64,000 bases of DNA from Bradyrhizobium macuxiense (GCF_007993935.1 NZ_VITY01000002.1:62001-126000), one strand, 5' to 3'; shown: positions 46,089 through 56,524, counted from the first letter of the stretch. Numbers and translations: made by a program. Notes: generated by a model from the sequence alone, not told the origin.

Positions 46089-46752
46089 GGATCATATACC
46101 CCGCGCCGCGGATGGTATGCAGCAGCGGCCGCTCAAAACCCTTGTCGATCTTGGAGCGCAGCCGCGAGATGTGCACGTCGATGACGTTGGTCTGCGGATC
46201 GAAATGATAGTCCCAGACATTCTCGAGCAGCATGGTGCGCGTCACCACCTGCCCTGCATGCTTCATCAGATATTCGAGCAGGCGGAACTCGCGCGGCTGC
46301 AAGGTCAGCTCGTCCTTGCCGCGCGCGACGCGATGCGACAGCCGATCGAGCTCGAGGTCGCCGACCTTGTAGGTGGTCTCCTCGGCCGGCCCGACATTGC
46401 GCCGCGACAGCACCTCGACGCGCGCAAGCAGCTCGGCGAAGGAATAGGGTTTTGGCAGATAGTCGTCGCCGCCGGCGCGCAGGCCCTTGATGCGGTCATC
46501 GACCTGGCCGAGCGCCGACAGGATCAGGACCGGCGTCCGGTTGCCCTTGTCGCGCAGGCTGCCGATCAACGACAGGCCGTCCCGCTTCGGCAGCATCCGA
46601 TCCACCACCAGCACGTCGTAGTCGCCGGTTTCGGCCATCGACAGGCCTTCCTCGCCGTCGGAGGCGAGATCGGCGATGTAGCCGACTTCACGGAATGCCT
46701 TGACCAGATAGTCGGCTGACTCGCGGTCGTCTTCGATGATCAGGATGCGCAT
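46072..46752 (-). CDS. OmpR/PhoB-type response regulator
   Basis: This 226-residue regulator has a receiver domain (about 1-118, phospho-acceptor Asp51 in LVVDRMLP, Lys101 region PKPYSF) and a winged-helix DNA-binding domain (about 128-224). The partner is the overlapping kinase gene. The start is taken as the ATG of MRILIIEDD; no strong ribosome site is visible there, and a GTG 21 nt upstream with GAGGG before it is an alternative. The degP gene lies upstream on the same strand and may be a target. Confidence 0.9.
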   Translation of the reverse strand: MRILIIEDDRESADYLVKAFREVGYIADLASDGEEGLSMAETGDYDVLVVDRMLPKRDGLSLIGSLRDKGNRTPVLILSALGQVDDRIKGLRAGGDDYLPKPYSFAELLARVEVLSRRNVGPAEETTYKVGDLELDRLSHRVARGKDELTLQPREFRLLEYLMKHAGQVVTRTMLLENVWDYHFDPQTNVIDVHISRLRSKIDKGFERPLLHTIRGAGYMIRDGIR

Positions 46753-47018
46753 TTGCGGAGCGGTGGCGGTCACGGGAATGGGCCCTCTGTCAGCATGGCG
46801 CGGCCGGCCTGCACATGCAAGACGACCGCGCATATTCCGGAATTGTCAGGAAAAAGTGGGCGGTGAAGCTGGGGGACTCCACCGCCCTGAGACCTTCCGA
46901 CGGAGGGGGGCATATTCCATCGAAAGGCAACATAGGGAGCGAGCAAGGGGCCCACCCCCCGGAAAGCGCCGTCGGCGGGGGCGACTAATGCCGGCGACGC
47001 TTTCCAACTCATAGATAG

Positions 47019-48605
47019 TTATCCCTTGGCCAGCGGCACTGCCACGAAGCGCGACGAACCGCCGCTCTTCACGCGCATGAGAACGCTGTTCTTGTTGTCA
47101 TTGCGCGCCGCGGTGATCGCATCACGCACCTCACCGGCGGTGCCGACGGACTTGCCGGCGACCTCGAGGATCACGTCGCCTTCCTTGAAGCCCCGCTCAG
47201 CGGCAGCACTCTTGGGATCGACTTCGGTCACGACCACGCCTTCCTTGCCGGCGCCGGCCACGCTGTTGGCGGGCGCCACGGTGAGGCCGAGCTTCGGCAC
47301 GTCGGTGCCGCGGGAAGAGTTGCCCTTGTCGCTGTTGTTGTCGGTGTCAGCCTTGGCTTCGAGGCTGTTCGGCAACTGGCCGAGCGTCAGGTTGACGGTC
47401 TTGTCCTGACCCTTGTGCAGCACGTTCAGCTTTACGGCATTGCCGGGCGCGAGGCCGCCGATGGTGCGGGCGAGTTCGCGCGCGTCCTTCACCGGCTCGC
47501 CATTGACGGCGGTGATGACGTCACCGGACTCGATGCCGGCCTTGGCCGCGGGACCGTTGGCCTGCGGTTCGGCAACCAGTGCGCCTTCGGCCTTCTTCAT
47601 GCCGAGGCTGTCGGCGATGTCGGATGTCACCGGCTGAATCTGGACGCCGATCCAGCCGCGGCTGACCGAGCCCTTGTCCTTCAGCTGGGCGACGACGCTC
47701 TTGACGGTCTGGGCCGGGATCGAGAACGCGATGCCGACGCTGCCGCCGGACGGCGAGTAGATCGCGGTGTTGACGCCCATCACCTCACCCGACACGTCGA
47801 ACGCCGGGCCACCCGAATTGCCCTTGTTCACGGGCGCATCGATCTGGATGAAGTCGTCATACGGACCGTTGCCGATGTCGCGGCCGGAGGCGGAGACGAT
47901 GCCCGCGGTCACGGTGCCGCCGAGACCGAAGGGGTTGCCGACCGCCAGCACCCAGTCGCCGATGCGCGGCTTGCTATCGGAGAGCTTGGCAAACTGGAAG
48001 TTGGAGCCGCCCTCGACCTTGATCAGCGCGAGGTCGGTGCGCGGATCGGTGCCGATCACCTTGGCGGAATAGGTCTTGCCGTCATCGGTCGTGACTTCGA
48101 CCTTGTCGGCGCCGTCGACGACGTGATTGTTGGTCACGGCATAGCCGTCAGCCGAGATGAAGAAGCCGGAGCCCTGGCCCGTCACCACGCCACCGCCACG
48201 CGGTCCACCACGCAGACCCGGGGGCAAGCCATCCGGACCGCCGAAGCGGCGGAAGAAGCGCTCCATCGGCGAACCCGGCTGGAACGGCGAATCGTCATTG
48301 TTGCCGTCGTCCTTCGCGACCTTCTCGCGAATGTTGACCTTGACCGAGATCACCGACGGCTTCACGCGCTCGACGATGTCGGCAAACCCGACCGGCTGCT
48401 GGACCTTCTTGACCTCGTTATTGACCTGCGCATGCGCAGGCGTGGTGAACAGGTCGGCCGGGTTGTGGGTGGGGCTGAAGCCATAGGTCGCGGCACCGAG
48501 GCCGGCCACGACCGAGGCCATCAGCGCAAGTTTGCGGGCAGAGAACAGCGAGCGCTTCGGCGCCTTGTAGGACGGAAGGGACGAGAGGTCGGGACGATCG
48601 GTCAT
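47019..48605 (-). CDS. degP: Do/DegP-family periplasmic serine protease
   Basis: The 528-residue protease/chaperone clears misfolded envelope proteins. An N-terminal membrane or signal segment (about 25-43) is followed by a trypsin-like domain with His161, Asp191 and Ser264 (NNHVVDG, TDLALIKV, GNSGGPAFD). Two PDZ domains follow (about 305-395 and 430-520). The catalytic triad is intact. It sits between ccmH and the two-component genes, all on one strand, but with gaps of 170 and 266 nt, so it probably has its own promoter. Confidence 0.95.
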   Translation of the reverse strand: MTDRPDLSSLPSYKAPKRSLFSARKLALMASVVAGLGAATYGFSPTHNPADLFTTPAHAQVNNEVKKVQQPVGFADIVERVKPSVISVKVNIREKVAKDDGNNDDSPFQPGSPMERFFRRFGGPDGLPPGLRGGPRGGGVVTGQGSGFFISADGYAVTNNHVVDGADKVEVTTDDGKTYSAKVIGTDPRTDLALIKVEGGSNFQFAKLSDSKPRIGDWVLAVGNPFGLGGTVTAGIVSASGRDIGNGPYDDFIQIDAPVNKGNSGGPAFDVSGEVMGVNTAIYSPSGGSVGIAFSIPAQTVKSVVAQLKDKGSVSRGWIGVQIQPVTSDIADSLGMKKAEGALVAEPQANGPAAKAGIESGDVITAVNGEPVKDARELARTIGGLAPGNAVKLNVLHKGQDKTVNLTLGQLPNSLEAKADTDNNSDKGNSSRGTDVPKLGLTVAPANSVAGAGKEGVVVTEVDPKSAAAERGFKEGDVILEVAGKSVGTAGEVRDAITAARNDNKNSVLMRVKSGGSSRFVAVPLAKG

Positions 48606-48775
48606 GTGTTGAAATCTCCAAGGCCAGAATCACCGGTGCGGGGGCGGGCACCTGATGCAGCTGAACATGGGGTCATCAGCCTTACGGCGCGCTGGCTGCG
48701 GAATTAAACTTTTGTAATCGAGCAGATCAGCGCTGCGGCAGAATAGCGCAGCCGAATTAAGGGCTTAGAAAGGAA

Positions 48776-49282
48776 CTAAAGCGGCTTGTCCGGCGCGGAT
48801 TCGGCCGCCAGCAGCCGTTCGAGGCGGGCCTGCTCGTCGGACGTCAGTCCGGGGCCGGAATCGCCCCCGGCGGCAACCGGATTGCCCTTGCGCCGGCCGA
48901 GGCGCCAGAGCGCGAACCCGCCCAGCAACAGCGCCAGCGGCGGGGTCAGCCACAGCACCAGCGTATGCTCGTTGAGACGCGGCTTCAGCAGCACGAATTC
49001 GCCGTAGCGGGCCACCAGGAAATCGATTACCTGGCGGTCGCTGTCGCCGGCCGAGATGCGTTCGCGCACCAGGAGGCGGAGGTCGCGGGCCAGCGGCGCC
49101 TCCGAATCGTCGATCGACTGGTTCTGGCAGACCATGCAGCGCAGCTCTTTGGAGAGCTCGCGCGCCCTCGCCTCCTTCGCCGGATCCGCCATGATCTCGT
49201 CGGGCAACACTGCGCGGGCGGGCATCGCGCCGAGCATGAGGCTCGCCGTAAGAAGAGCGGCTGCAAGCGCGCGCGACCGCAT
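48776..49282 (-). CDS. ccmH: CcmH (CycL), cytochrome c maturation thiol-reductase component
   Basis: This 168-residue protein keeps apocytochrome heme-binding cysteines reduced for heme ligation. It has a signal peptide ([19 protein letters not shown]), the redox motif LRCMVCQNQSI and one C-terminal membrane helix (about 108-128). Its ATG shares one base with the ccmF stop (TGATG), which fixes the start well after the longer upstream frame. Last gene of ccmI-E-F-H. Confidence 0.95.
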   Translation of the reverse strand: MRSRALAAALLTASLMLGAMPARAVLPDEIMADPAKEARARELSKELRCMVCQNQSIDDSEAPLARDLRLLVRERISAGDSDRQVIDFLVARYGEFVLLKPRLNEHTLVLWLTPPLALLLGGFALWRLGRRKGNPVAAGGDSGPGLTSDEQARLERLLAAESAPDKPL

Positions 49283-51267
49283 CACTCGGCCGCCTGCAAT
49301 GCGCGCGCGGCTGCTTTGGCCGGCTTCGGCGCGCCGACCCGCAAACGGCGGTCGGACAACGACAGCAGGCCGCCGAACGCCATCAGCACCGGTCCCCACC
49401 AGATCATCAGCACCAGCGGCTTGTGATAGATGCGCACCGCGATCGCGCCGTCCGCGGAGGTATCGCCGAGCGAGATGTAGAGCTGGCTTGCGCCGCGCGT
49501 CAGCAGCGCGGCCTCGGTCGTCGAGGCGCCGCGGGTGGTGAAGTTGCGCTTCGACGGCGTCATCACGCTGACCTTCTCGCCGTCACGGCTCACGGTGAAT
49601 TGCGCGACCATCTCGCGGAAGTTCGGCCCCTGGCGCGGGTTCAGCCCGTCGAGCCGCAACTGGTAGCCGGCGACGCGGGCGACGTCGTCGGGCTTCATGG
49701 AGCCGATATATTCGCTGTTCCAGGTGGTTTCGCAGACGATCCCGATCAGCGCCACGCCGAGACCGGCATGCGCAAACGCCGTGCCCCAGGTCGCACGCGG
49801 CAAACCACGCGCCCGGCGCAGCGAGAGCGAGAGCGGAATCCGGAACAGGGCGATCCGTTCGGCAAGGTCGCACAGCGCGCCCATGATGACGAAGGCCGCA
49901 AGGCCGATGGCGAGCGGCGCCAAGGTCGCGCCGCCATAGGTCCAGGCAAACACCAGGGCCATTGCCACCAGCGCGGCGACGCCGGCGACCATCAGCCGCT
50001 GCGCCGCGCCGAGCAGGTCGCCGCGCTTCCAGGCCAGCAGCGGCCCGAACGGCACCGCGAGCAGCAGCGGCACGAACAGCGGCGCGAAGGTGAAATTGAA
50101 GAACGGCGCGCCGACCGAGATCTTCTCGCCGGTCAGGACCTCGAGCGCCAGCGGATACAGCGTGCCGATGAACACCGTCGCACAGGCGGTGGTGAGCAGC
50201 AGATTGTTGAGCACCAGCGCGCCTTCGCGCGAGATCGGCGCGAACAGCCCACCCTGCTTCAGGGCCGGCGCGCGCCAGGCATAAAGCGACAGGCTGCCGC
50301 CGATGAACACGAACAGGATCAGCAGAATGAACACACCGCGGGTCGGATCGGTCGCGAAGGCGTGAACCGAGGTCAGCACGCCGGAGCGCACCAGGAAGGT
50401 GCCGAGCAGCGACAGCGAGAAGGTCAGGATCGACAGCAGGACGGTCCAAACCTTGAGCGCATTGCGCTTCTCCATCACCAGCGCCGAATGCAGCAGCGCG
50501 GTGCCGGCAAGCCACGGCATCAGCGAGGCGTTCTCGACCGGGTCCCAGAACCACCAGCCGCCCCAGCCGAGCTCGTAATAGGCCCAGTAGGAGCCCATCG
50601 CGATGCCGAGCGTCAGGAAGATCCACGCCATCAGCGTCCACGGCCGCACCCAGCGCGCCCAGGCGGCGTCGATCCGCCCCTCAAGCAGCGCCGCCACCGC
50701 GAATGAGAACGAGATCGAAAAGCCGACATAGCCGAGATAGAGCATCGGCGGATGCACCGCGAGGCCGATGTCCTGCAGCACCGGATTGAGGTCGCGTCCC
50801 TCGAGCGGCGGATTGGCGATGCGCAGAAACGGATTCGAGGTGATCAGGATGAACAGATAGAATGCGCTGGCGACCCAGCCCTGCACGGCCAGCACATGCG
50901 CGCGCAGCGACAGCGGCAGATTGTTGCCGAACGCCGCGACGAGGCCGCCGAACAGCGCCAGGATCGACACCCACAGCAGCATCGACCCTTCATGGTTTCC
51001 CCAGACGCCGGTGATCTTGTAGAGCAGCGGCTTCAGCGAATGCGAATTCTCGTAGACATTGGCGACCGAGAAATCCGAGGTGACGTGCAAGGTCACCAGC
51101 GCGGCGAACGATGCCGCCACGAACAGCAACTGGGCGAGCGCGGTCGAGCGCGCGACGTTCATCAGCGCCGCATCGCGCCAGCGCGCGCCGACGATCGGCA
51201 CGATCGACTGGATCAGCGCGAGGGCGAGCGCGAGCACCAGGGCATAATGTCCGCTTTCGGCGATCAC
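49282..51267 (-). CDS. ccmF: CcmF (CycK), heme lyase of cytochrome c maturation
   Basis: A 661-residue membrane protein with about 15 helices that transfers heme from CcmE to apocytochromes. The tryptophan-rich heme-handling motif [12 protein letters not shown] is present, as is the conserved histidine region. The GTG start at 51267 overlaps the ccmE stop as GTGA. The four ccm genes would serve the nap cytochromes and other c-type cytochromes. Confidence 0.96.
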   Translation of the reverse strand: MIAESGHYALVLALALALIQSIVPIVGARWRDAALMNVARSTALAQLLFVAASFAALVTLHVTSDFSVANVYENSHSLKPLLYKITGVWGNHEGSMLLWVSILALFGGLVAAFGNNLPLSLRAHVLAVQGWVASAFYLFILITSNPFLRIANPPLEGRDLNPVLQDIGLAVHPPMLYLGYVGFSISFSFAVAALLEGRIDAAWARWVRPWTLMAWIFLTLGIAMGSYWAYYELGWGGWWFWDPVENASLMPWLAGTALLHSALVMEKRNALKVWTVLLSILTFSLSLLGTFLVRSGVLTSVHAFATDPTRGVFILLILFVFIGGSLSLYAWRAPALKQGGLFAPISREGALVLNNLLLTTACATVFIGTLYPLALEVLTGEKISVGAPFFNFTFAPLFVPLLLAVPFGPLLAWKRGDLLGAAQRLMVAGVAALVAMALVFAWTYGGATLAPLAIGLAAFVIMGALCDLAERIALFRIPLSLSLRRARGLPRATWGTAFAHAGLGVALIGIVCETTWNSEYIGSMKPDDVARVAGYQLRLDGLNPRQGPNFREMVAQFTVSRDGEKVSVMTPSKRNFTTRGASTTEAALLTRGASQLYISLGDTSADGAIAVRIYHKPLVLMIWWGPVLMAFGGLLSLSDRRLRVGAPKPAKAAARALQAAE

Positions 51268-51758
51268 CGCATCGCTCCCTGGGTCGGCGCCGCGGAGGCG
51301 CTCGGCATGTTGCCTGGTTTGCCGTAGTCGTCCTTCCAGTGGCCCTGCTTCTTCAGGGCGTCGGCGACATCCTTCGGCATGTAGGTCTCGTCATGCTTGG
51401 CGAGAACGGTGTCGGCGCGGAACACACCTGACGCATCGAGCGCGCCTTCGGCAACCACGCCCTGCCCCTCGCGGAACAGATCCGGCAGTATGCCTTTGTA
51501 CGCGACCGGCAGCGTCGCGCCGCCGTCGCCGACGGTGAAGGTCACGGCGAGATTGTCGCCGCGCTTCAGCGAGCCTTGCTCGACGAGGCCGCCGAGGCGG
51601 AAGCGCTTGCCGGGGCCGAGATGCTTTTCGGCCACCATCGACGGCGTCGAGAAGAACACGATGGAATCGCGCAGCGCATTCAGCACCAGGCCCGCGGCGA
51701 CCGCGAGCACGACGAGCGCGCAGCCGATCAGTGTCAAACGCCGTTGCTTCCTGGTCAT
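51264..51758 (-). CDS. ccmE: CcmE (CycJ), periplasmic heme chaperone
   Basis: This 164-residue protein has one N-terminal membrane helix (about 8-28) and a beta-barrel OB-fold domain. It binds heme covalently at His122 in [10 protein letters not shown], with Tyr126 as the nearby ligand. It follows ccmI after 59 bases that contain a palindromic repeat, and overlaps ccmF by 4 nt. Confidence 0.96.
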   Translation of the reverse strand: MTRKQRRLTLIGCALVVLAVAAGLVLNALRDSIVFFSTPSMVAEKHLGPGKRFRLGGLVEQGSLKRGDNLAVTFTVGDGGATLPVAYKGILPDLFREGQGVVAEGALDASGVFRADTVLAKHDETYMPKDVADALKKQGHWKDDYGKPGNMPSASAAPTQGAMR

Positions 51759-51770
51759 GGTCTATCCTTG

Positions 51771-51818
51771 CGCATGACGTTGTCCGAAAACCGCTGTGTA
51801 CTTTTCGGCGTCATGCTC
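51771..51818. repeat. Palindromic repeat family F, copy 1, at the ccmI stop
   Basis: GCATGACG...TCCGAAAACCGC and TTTTCGG...CGTCATGC form a hairpin-like unit resembling the element at 56642-56692. On the minus strand it reads TAGAGCATGA, and that TAG is the ccmI stop codon. Confidence 0.75.
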
Positions 51819-52939
51819 TATCCATCAAGCCCGAGATTCTTCAGCCCTTCATTGAGCTGACGCAACCGATCCGCATCGTTGGCGACCGCCTGACGGGCAT
51901 CGGCGCGCGCGCTCATCGCCTTGTCGCGCTCGCCCATCACGAGATAGGCGCGGACCAGCCGCAGCCAGCCCTCGACGTCGTCGCCATTGGTCTTCAGCCG
52001 GCTCGCCAGCCGATCGACCATGCCCTTGATCATGCTGCCGCGATCGGCCTCGCTCATATCCTGGGCCGCGGCCACCGCGCCATCGGGCAGCGCCGGCGCG
52101 CTGACGCCACCGGGCGCACTGCCGCCGACCCGGACCAGCGCAGCCTGCACCAGCGGCCGCCACGGCGCGTCGGATGGCCCTTTCGCCAGCATCTTTTGCC
52201 AGAGCGCCGCGGCATCAGTCTTGCGGCCGTCCTGCTCGGCGGCAAGGCCGAGGAAGTAGTTCGCCTTGGCGTCGTCGCCATTCAGCGCGACGGAGCGCTC
52301 GAACTCAGCCTTGGCGTCCGCGGTGACGACGCCGCCGGCGCTCCCCATCAACGCTTCGCCGAGATCGGCGCGGCGATCGGCGCTGTCGCCGGCATAGGTG
52401 ATAGCATTGCGATAGGCACGGACGGCGTCATCGTAGCGGCCGAGCCGCGACAGCACCGGCGCCAGCACCGTCCAGCCGCGGCCGTCGGTCGGGTTCTTCT
52501 CCAGATGGGCCTCGACCTGCGCGACCAGATTGGCGAGTGGCTGGTTGGCATCGGCCACCCGGCTGCGTTCGGCGAGCGGAAAGTCGCCGAGCCGCGGCGA
52601 GCCGAGCGCGAGATAGAAGCTCGAAGCAATCACCGGCAATCCGACCAGCGCGACGACCGCGGCGCCACGCCGCAGCGTGAGACTGCCCTGCCCCGGCGTG
52701 TCGCGCCCGCTCTGGTCGGCGGCGGCCAGCAGCCGGCGGCTGATCTCGATCCGCGCGGCATCGGCCTCAGCGGCGCCGATGATCCCTGAGGCCATGTCGC
52801 GGTCGATTTCGGCGAGCTGATCGCGGTAGACCACGACCTCGCTGCCGCCGGTGTCCGCCCGTCCGCGGCGGCTGAGCGGCCACAACACGGCAAAGATCGC
52901 CGCGACCGTCATCAGCGCGAACACAAACCACAGCGTCAT
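51818..52939 (-). CDS. ccmI: CcmI (CycH), apocytochrome c chaperone
   Basis: The 373-residue protein has two membrane helices (about 3-21 and 90-110) with a cytoplasmic loop, and a periplasmic tetratricopeptide-repeat domain (about 135-360). It holds apocytochrome c for heme attachment. It is the first gene of the ccmIEFH operon. ATG 52939 has GGGAAC upstream. Its stop codon coincides with the start of a palindromic repeat, so the C-terminus may have been set by repeat insertion. Confidence 0.93.
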   Translation of the reverse strand: MTLWFVFALMTVAAIFAVLWPLSRRGRADTGGSEVVVYRDQLAEIDRDMASGIIGAAEADAARIEISRRLLAAADQSGRDTPGQGSLTLRRGAAVVALVGLPVIASSFYLALGSPRLGDFPLAERSRVADANQPLANLVAQVEAHLEKNPTDGRGWTVLAPVLSRLGRYDDAVRAYRNAITYAGDSADRRADLGEALMGSAGGVVTADAKAEFERSVALNGDDAKANYFLGLAAEQDGRKTDAAALWQKMLAKGPSDAPWRPLVQAALVRVGGSAPGGVSAPALPDGAVAAAQDMSEADRGSMIKGMVDRLASRLKTNGDDVEGWLRLVRAYLVMGERDKAMSARADARQAVANDADRLRQLNEGLKNLGLDG

Positions 52940-53277
52940 CAAGCGGTTCCCGGATGGAACGGCGGCTTCCGGCAAGCCGCCTTAGAATCGCTTTACACCA
53001 CCGGCGGCGAGCCCGGCAATTGACAATTGCTGGATCGACCGAAGGTCGAAATCAGGCTGTTTTCCGATGCCGTTCCGGCGGTCCAGCAACGGCGTTTTCG
53101 GGCCCAAGGCGCGCGCTACCAAAATATCGAAAACAACCCCATGCAAAGCAGCCGGTCGCCGCCGCCGGCATCCGAATGACGACTTGACACGTCGGGCAAA
53201 TCAGCGCCACACTTCTAATATTCCGAAATCACATAAATAGCTGTCGTGGCGGTGACCGTCACCATGTCCAGGGATCA
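52940..53277. other. Intergenic region upstream of ccmI
   Basis: No gene is supported in these 338 bases. A perfect palindrome GCAATTG-A-CAATTGC at 53016-53030 lies 77-91 bases before the ccmI start and could be an operator. A TTGACA at 53183 on the plus strand has no gene behind it. Confidence 0.5.
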
Positions 53278-54672
53278 CTACCCCGCGCGCGACGACTTCC
53301 GCTCGCCGGTCACGGCGTTCTCCGCCGCCCGGTTCATCAGCGAGGCGTAGTCGTGGCCGAACAGCACTTCGCAGAAGCGGATTGCGGCCTTGACCTGCTG
53401 CTGGCGGAAGGACCGGACCCGGGCATCGCCGCCGCGCAGCGACTGCACCAGCCCCTCGGTCGACTGCTCGACATAATGTTGCAGGTCCGAGAAGGTCCGC
53501 AGCGTCACCTCGTTGATGGCGAGCTCGCTGGCATAGGTGCGGCACACCGCGACGAAATCGATCAGGGCGGCGGCGTCCTCGACCTCGGACTGGTCGATCT
53601 TGGCGCCGGCGGTGATGTCCTTGTCGGCGCGCTGGCGCAGGATGCGGCGGACCCGGCCCGGCACGCTGTCGATCTCCGATTGCAGCGCGTTGGAGGTATC
53701 GGCGCGGACCGACGTCAGCTGGCGCCCCCAGGTGGAATCGTTGCGCAGATCGAGCTCGGTGCGCAGGCCGCGGACGCCGTCATGCAGGGTCTTGAGCTGC
53801 TCGCCGACATAATCGAAATGTCCGCGCCGGATGTCGGTGCGCAGGCAGGCGGCGACGAATGACAGGTCATGCAGCGCGATGGTGACGGCAATACCATAGG
53901 GCGTTGCCGCAACCCGCAGCTCGTCGTCGGAGGCCGCCATCTTGATGGCGAGGCGGACGATTTGCCAGGGCGCGGCGAGCCGCTGCGCAATCAACGACAG
54001 CGCGAAGGGCAGCAGCTGCGGTGTCTGGAGCGACGGCAGCTTCAGCGCGTCGGTCGCGGAGGCGATCTGGGAATCGGCAAAAACGCGGATCTGGCTCGGC
54101 AGCCGGCTGCCCAAGGTTTCCAGCGCCTCGCGGGCCTGCAGGACAAGGCCGATCGGCAGCAGATCCTCGACGACGCTCGGCGGGCCGACGCGCGACAGCG
54201 CGCGCTGGCGGTCGTCCTGGGTGGGTGATGCGACCTTGATGATGGCCTCTGCGGCTGCAAGCTGGAACTTGCGCGCGGCAACCTCCATCGGACCGCTCTC
54301 GGTCGCCGCCGCCAACGCCGCCTCGAACTCGCGGGCCGCCTCAGGCGCGCCCTCGCGAGCCAGCCACTGCCAGATCGGCAGCAGCGAGGCGCGCCGGAGC
54401 TGGCCGGGCCGGGTCGGGAAATTGGTCTCGGCGAGGAACGGCTCGAGCGGCCGGAACAGCAGCCGCGCCGGATCGTCGCTGCGCGGCTCGATCCGCTCGT
54501 CCTCCTCGGCGCCGCGCACGATCTTGCGCAGCTGCTCGAGCACCAGATTGGCCACAGTGACATCATCGCCACGTTCGACCGCGCGCTCCAGCTCCCGCAT
54601 CAGCAGCGCCTGCGATTGCGGCGGAAGCTGCGCGAGATAATCCCTCAGCCGCTCGGTCGATTTCTGGCTCAT
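53278..54672 (-). CDS. Conserved protein of unknown function, 464 residues
   Basis: I do not recognise a family with a known role. The protein is soluble, mostly helical, with many Ala, Leu, Glu and Arg residues. No signal peptide, membrane helix or catalytic motif is seen. A possible coiled-coil stretch is at about 300-350. The start at the MSQKSTERLRDYLAQLPPQS segment is chosen by codon use; the ribosome site is weak. It lies alone between ccmI and a sensor kinase gene, with repeats behind it. It is likely real because its frame stays open with typical codon bias throughout. Confidence 0.75.
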   Translation of the reverse strand: MSQKSTERLRDYLAQLPPQSQALLMRELERAVERGDDVTVANLVLEQLRKIVRGAEEDERIEPRSDDPARLLFRPLEPFLAETNFPTRPGQLRRASLLPIWQWLAREGAPEAAREFEAALAAATESGPMEVAARKFQLAAAEAIIKVASPTQDDRQRALSRVGPPSVVEDLLPIGLVLQAREALETLGSRLPSQIRVFADSQIASATDALKLPSLQTPQLLPFALSLIAQRLAAPWQIVRLAIKMAASDDELRVAATPYGIAVTIALHDLSFVAACLRTDIRRGHFDYVGEQLKTLHDGVRGLRTELDLRNDSTWGRQLTSVRADTSNALQSEIDSVPGRVRRILRQRADKDITAGAKIDQSEVEDAAALIDFVAVCRTYASELAINEVTLRTFSDLQHYVEQSTEGLVQSLRGGDARVRSFRQQQVKAAIRFCEVLFGHDYASLMNRAAENAVTGERKSSRAG

Positions 54673-54834
54673 GCGCCCGGTCGTGAAAGCTTGGTGCCCG
54701 GCAAACGCCGCAGCCCGTCCGCTTGGGATGATAGAGGTGGGCGCGTTAAGAACGCGTTTAGGAATAATGCGGTCCCGAGGCCGGACTTGCACGGGCCTTA
54801 AGCCTGATGGGAGTTGAGCTGGATCGGCAGCGGA

Positions 54835-54957
54835 GGTTCACCTCCCTTGGGAGAGGTCGGCGCGTAGCGCCGGGTGTTACGGTCCCTCCTTCGAGCTGCG
54901 GCCCCTCACCCGATTTGCTTTGCAAATCGACCTCTCCCCGTTGGGGAGAGGTGAAGC
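54835..54957. repeat. Dispersed repeat, family E, with two hairpins
   Basis: GGTTCACCTCCC...GGGAGAGGTCGG at one end and CGACCTCTCCCC...GGGGAGAGGTGAAG at the other form nested inverted repeats, with GATTTGC-TTT-GCAAATC inside. It fills most of the 325-base gap between the unknown gene and the sensor kinase gene. Confidence 0.75.
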
Positions 54958-54997
54958 AAGTGCATGGCCGAACCGATTCGATCCAAACTCATCCTGC

Positions 54998-56374
54998 CTA
55001 GACCGCCGGCAACACCAGCTCGGCCCGCAGGCCGCCGATCGGCGCGTCGCTCAGCACGAGCTTGCCGCCATAGAGGCCGGCGAGGTCGGTCACGATCGAC
55101 AGGCCGAGCCCCGAGCCGGGCTTCGACTCGTCGAGCCGCTGGCCGCGGCGCGACACCTGGGCGCGCTCGGCCTCCGACAGGCCGCGCCCGTCGTCGTCAA
55201 CCACGATGCGCAGCCTGGGGCCCACGCCCGACGCCTCGGGCGGGACCACGCTGACCTCGATGAACACCTGCGAGGCCGCCCATTTGCAGGCGTTGTCGAC
55301 GAGATTGCCGACCATCTCCTCCAGATCCTGCCGCTCACCGCGAAACCGCGCCGCCGGGTCGGCCTTCGCCTCGATCGAGAGGTCGCGGTCACGATGGATC
55401 TTCTCCATGGTCCGGCGCAGCGCCTCGATCGCAGGCGCGACGTCGGTGATGGTAGAGACGATGGTGGCGCGGGCGGCGATCCGCGCCCGCTCGAGGTGAT
55501 GCGCGACCTGGTCCCGCATCACATCGGCCTGCTCCAGCACCTTGCTGGCAAAGGGATCGGCGGCATGCGCGGCCGCCTCGTTCACGATCACCGACAGCGG
55601 TGTCTTGATCGCATGCGCAAGGTTGCCGACATGGGTGCGCGAGCGCTCGACGATCTCCCGGTTGGCATCGATCAGCGCGTTGGTCTCGCGCGCCAGCGGC
55701 GCGATCTCGACCGGAAAGCGGCCCTCCAGCCGCTCGGCGCGGCCGGAACGGATATCGGCAATCGCATCCGAAATGCGCTTGAGCGGCGCAAGGCCGTAGC
55801 GCACCTGGAAGATCGTGGTCAGCAGCAGCACGATGCCGAGGGCGGCGAAGGTGCCGCCGAGGTAATAATCGAAGCTGCGCGTCTCATCGAAGATCTCGGT
55901 GGCGTCGCCGGCGACGCTGACCAGGAACTTGCCGTCGACGCCGAGATCGACCGGCCGCTCCACCACACGCAGGCTCTGGCCTTCGGGCCCGTCGACATAG
56001 CCGAGGCGGACGCCGGCGGCGGTCAGCTCGGCGCCGTGCTCCTCGAGCTTCGGCAGCTTCTTGTCCCACAGCGAGCGCGAGGCGCGGGTCTCGCCCTTTT
56101 CGGTATCGGTGCGGGTGATCTGCCAGTACCAGCCCGACAGCGGCAGGTCGAACAGCGGCTCGCCGAGCGACTGGAACTGGCGGTCGGCCGGCTCGTCCGG
56201 CGTCGCCACCTCAGCGATCAGGGTGCGCAGATAGAGATTGAGCCGCCGGTCGAAGGCGCGCTCGGTCGCGTCGCGATAGACCGACGACAGGATGACGCCG
56301 GTGATCGCCAGGATCACCACCACCCAGGCGGTCGCCGAAACGAACAGGCGGGTTGCAAGCGAACTGCCGCCCAT
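54998..56374 (-). CDS. Membrane sensor histidine kinase (PhoQ-like)
   Basis: This 458-residue kinase has two membrane helices (about 12-32 and 170-192), a periplasmic sensor domain, a HAMP-like segment (about 193-245), HisKA with His254 (NLAHAIKTPLSVIV) and HATPase with NLVDNACKWA and GSGLGLSI. The sensor core resembles PhoQ kinases. The partner regulator gene lies upstream on the same strand, but 315 bases of repeats separate the two genes, which is unusual for such a pair. Confidence 0.9.
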   Translation of the reverse strand: MGGSSLATRLFVSATAWVVVILAITGVILSSVYRDATERAFDRRLNLYLRTLIAEVATPDEPADRQFQSLGEPLFDLPLSGWYWQITRTDTEKGETRASRSLWDKKLPKLEEHGAELTAAGVRLGYVDGPEGQSLRVVERPVDLGVDGKFLVSVAGDATEIFDETRSFDYYLGGTFAALGIVLLLTTIFQVRYGLAPLKRISDAIADIRSGRAERLEGRFPVEIAPLARETNALIDANREIVERSRTHVGNLAHAIKTPLSVIVNEAAAHAADPFASKVLEQADVMRDQVAHHLERARIAARATIVSTITDVAPAIEALRRTMEKIHRDRDLSIEAKADPAARFRGERQDLEEMVGNLVDNACKWAASQVFIEVSVVPPEASGVGPRLRIVVDDDGRGLSEAERAQVSRRGQRLDESKPGSGLGLSIVTDLAGLYGGKLVLSDAPIGGLRAELVLPAV

Positions 56375-56490
56375 CAGGGCACGTGCTCGAGCGTCGTGTC
56401 AGCGGGCCGCGACCTGACGAGTGCAGACATGGCGAATCCAGTCCTCCTGGCGCGGATCATGCCGATGCCCGCATGGCGATCAAGCGCCTT

Positions 56491-56524
56491 AAGAGCATGA
56501 TCCGAATGTATAGGAGATGCTCTT
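56491..56524. repeat. Short inverted repeat between kinase and regulator genes
   Basis: AAGAGCATGATCC and GGAGATGCTCTT form an inverted pair related to family F (AGCATGATC core). It is the first of three repeat units packed in this gap. Confidence 0.6.

Noticed and set aside
46770..47012. 80-codon minus-strand frame between degP and the response regulator
   Set aside because: Starts with a plausible ATG but has no ribosome site, no domain and poor codon bias.
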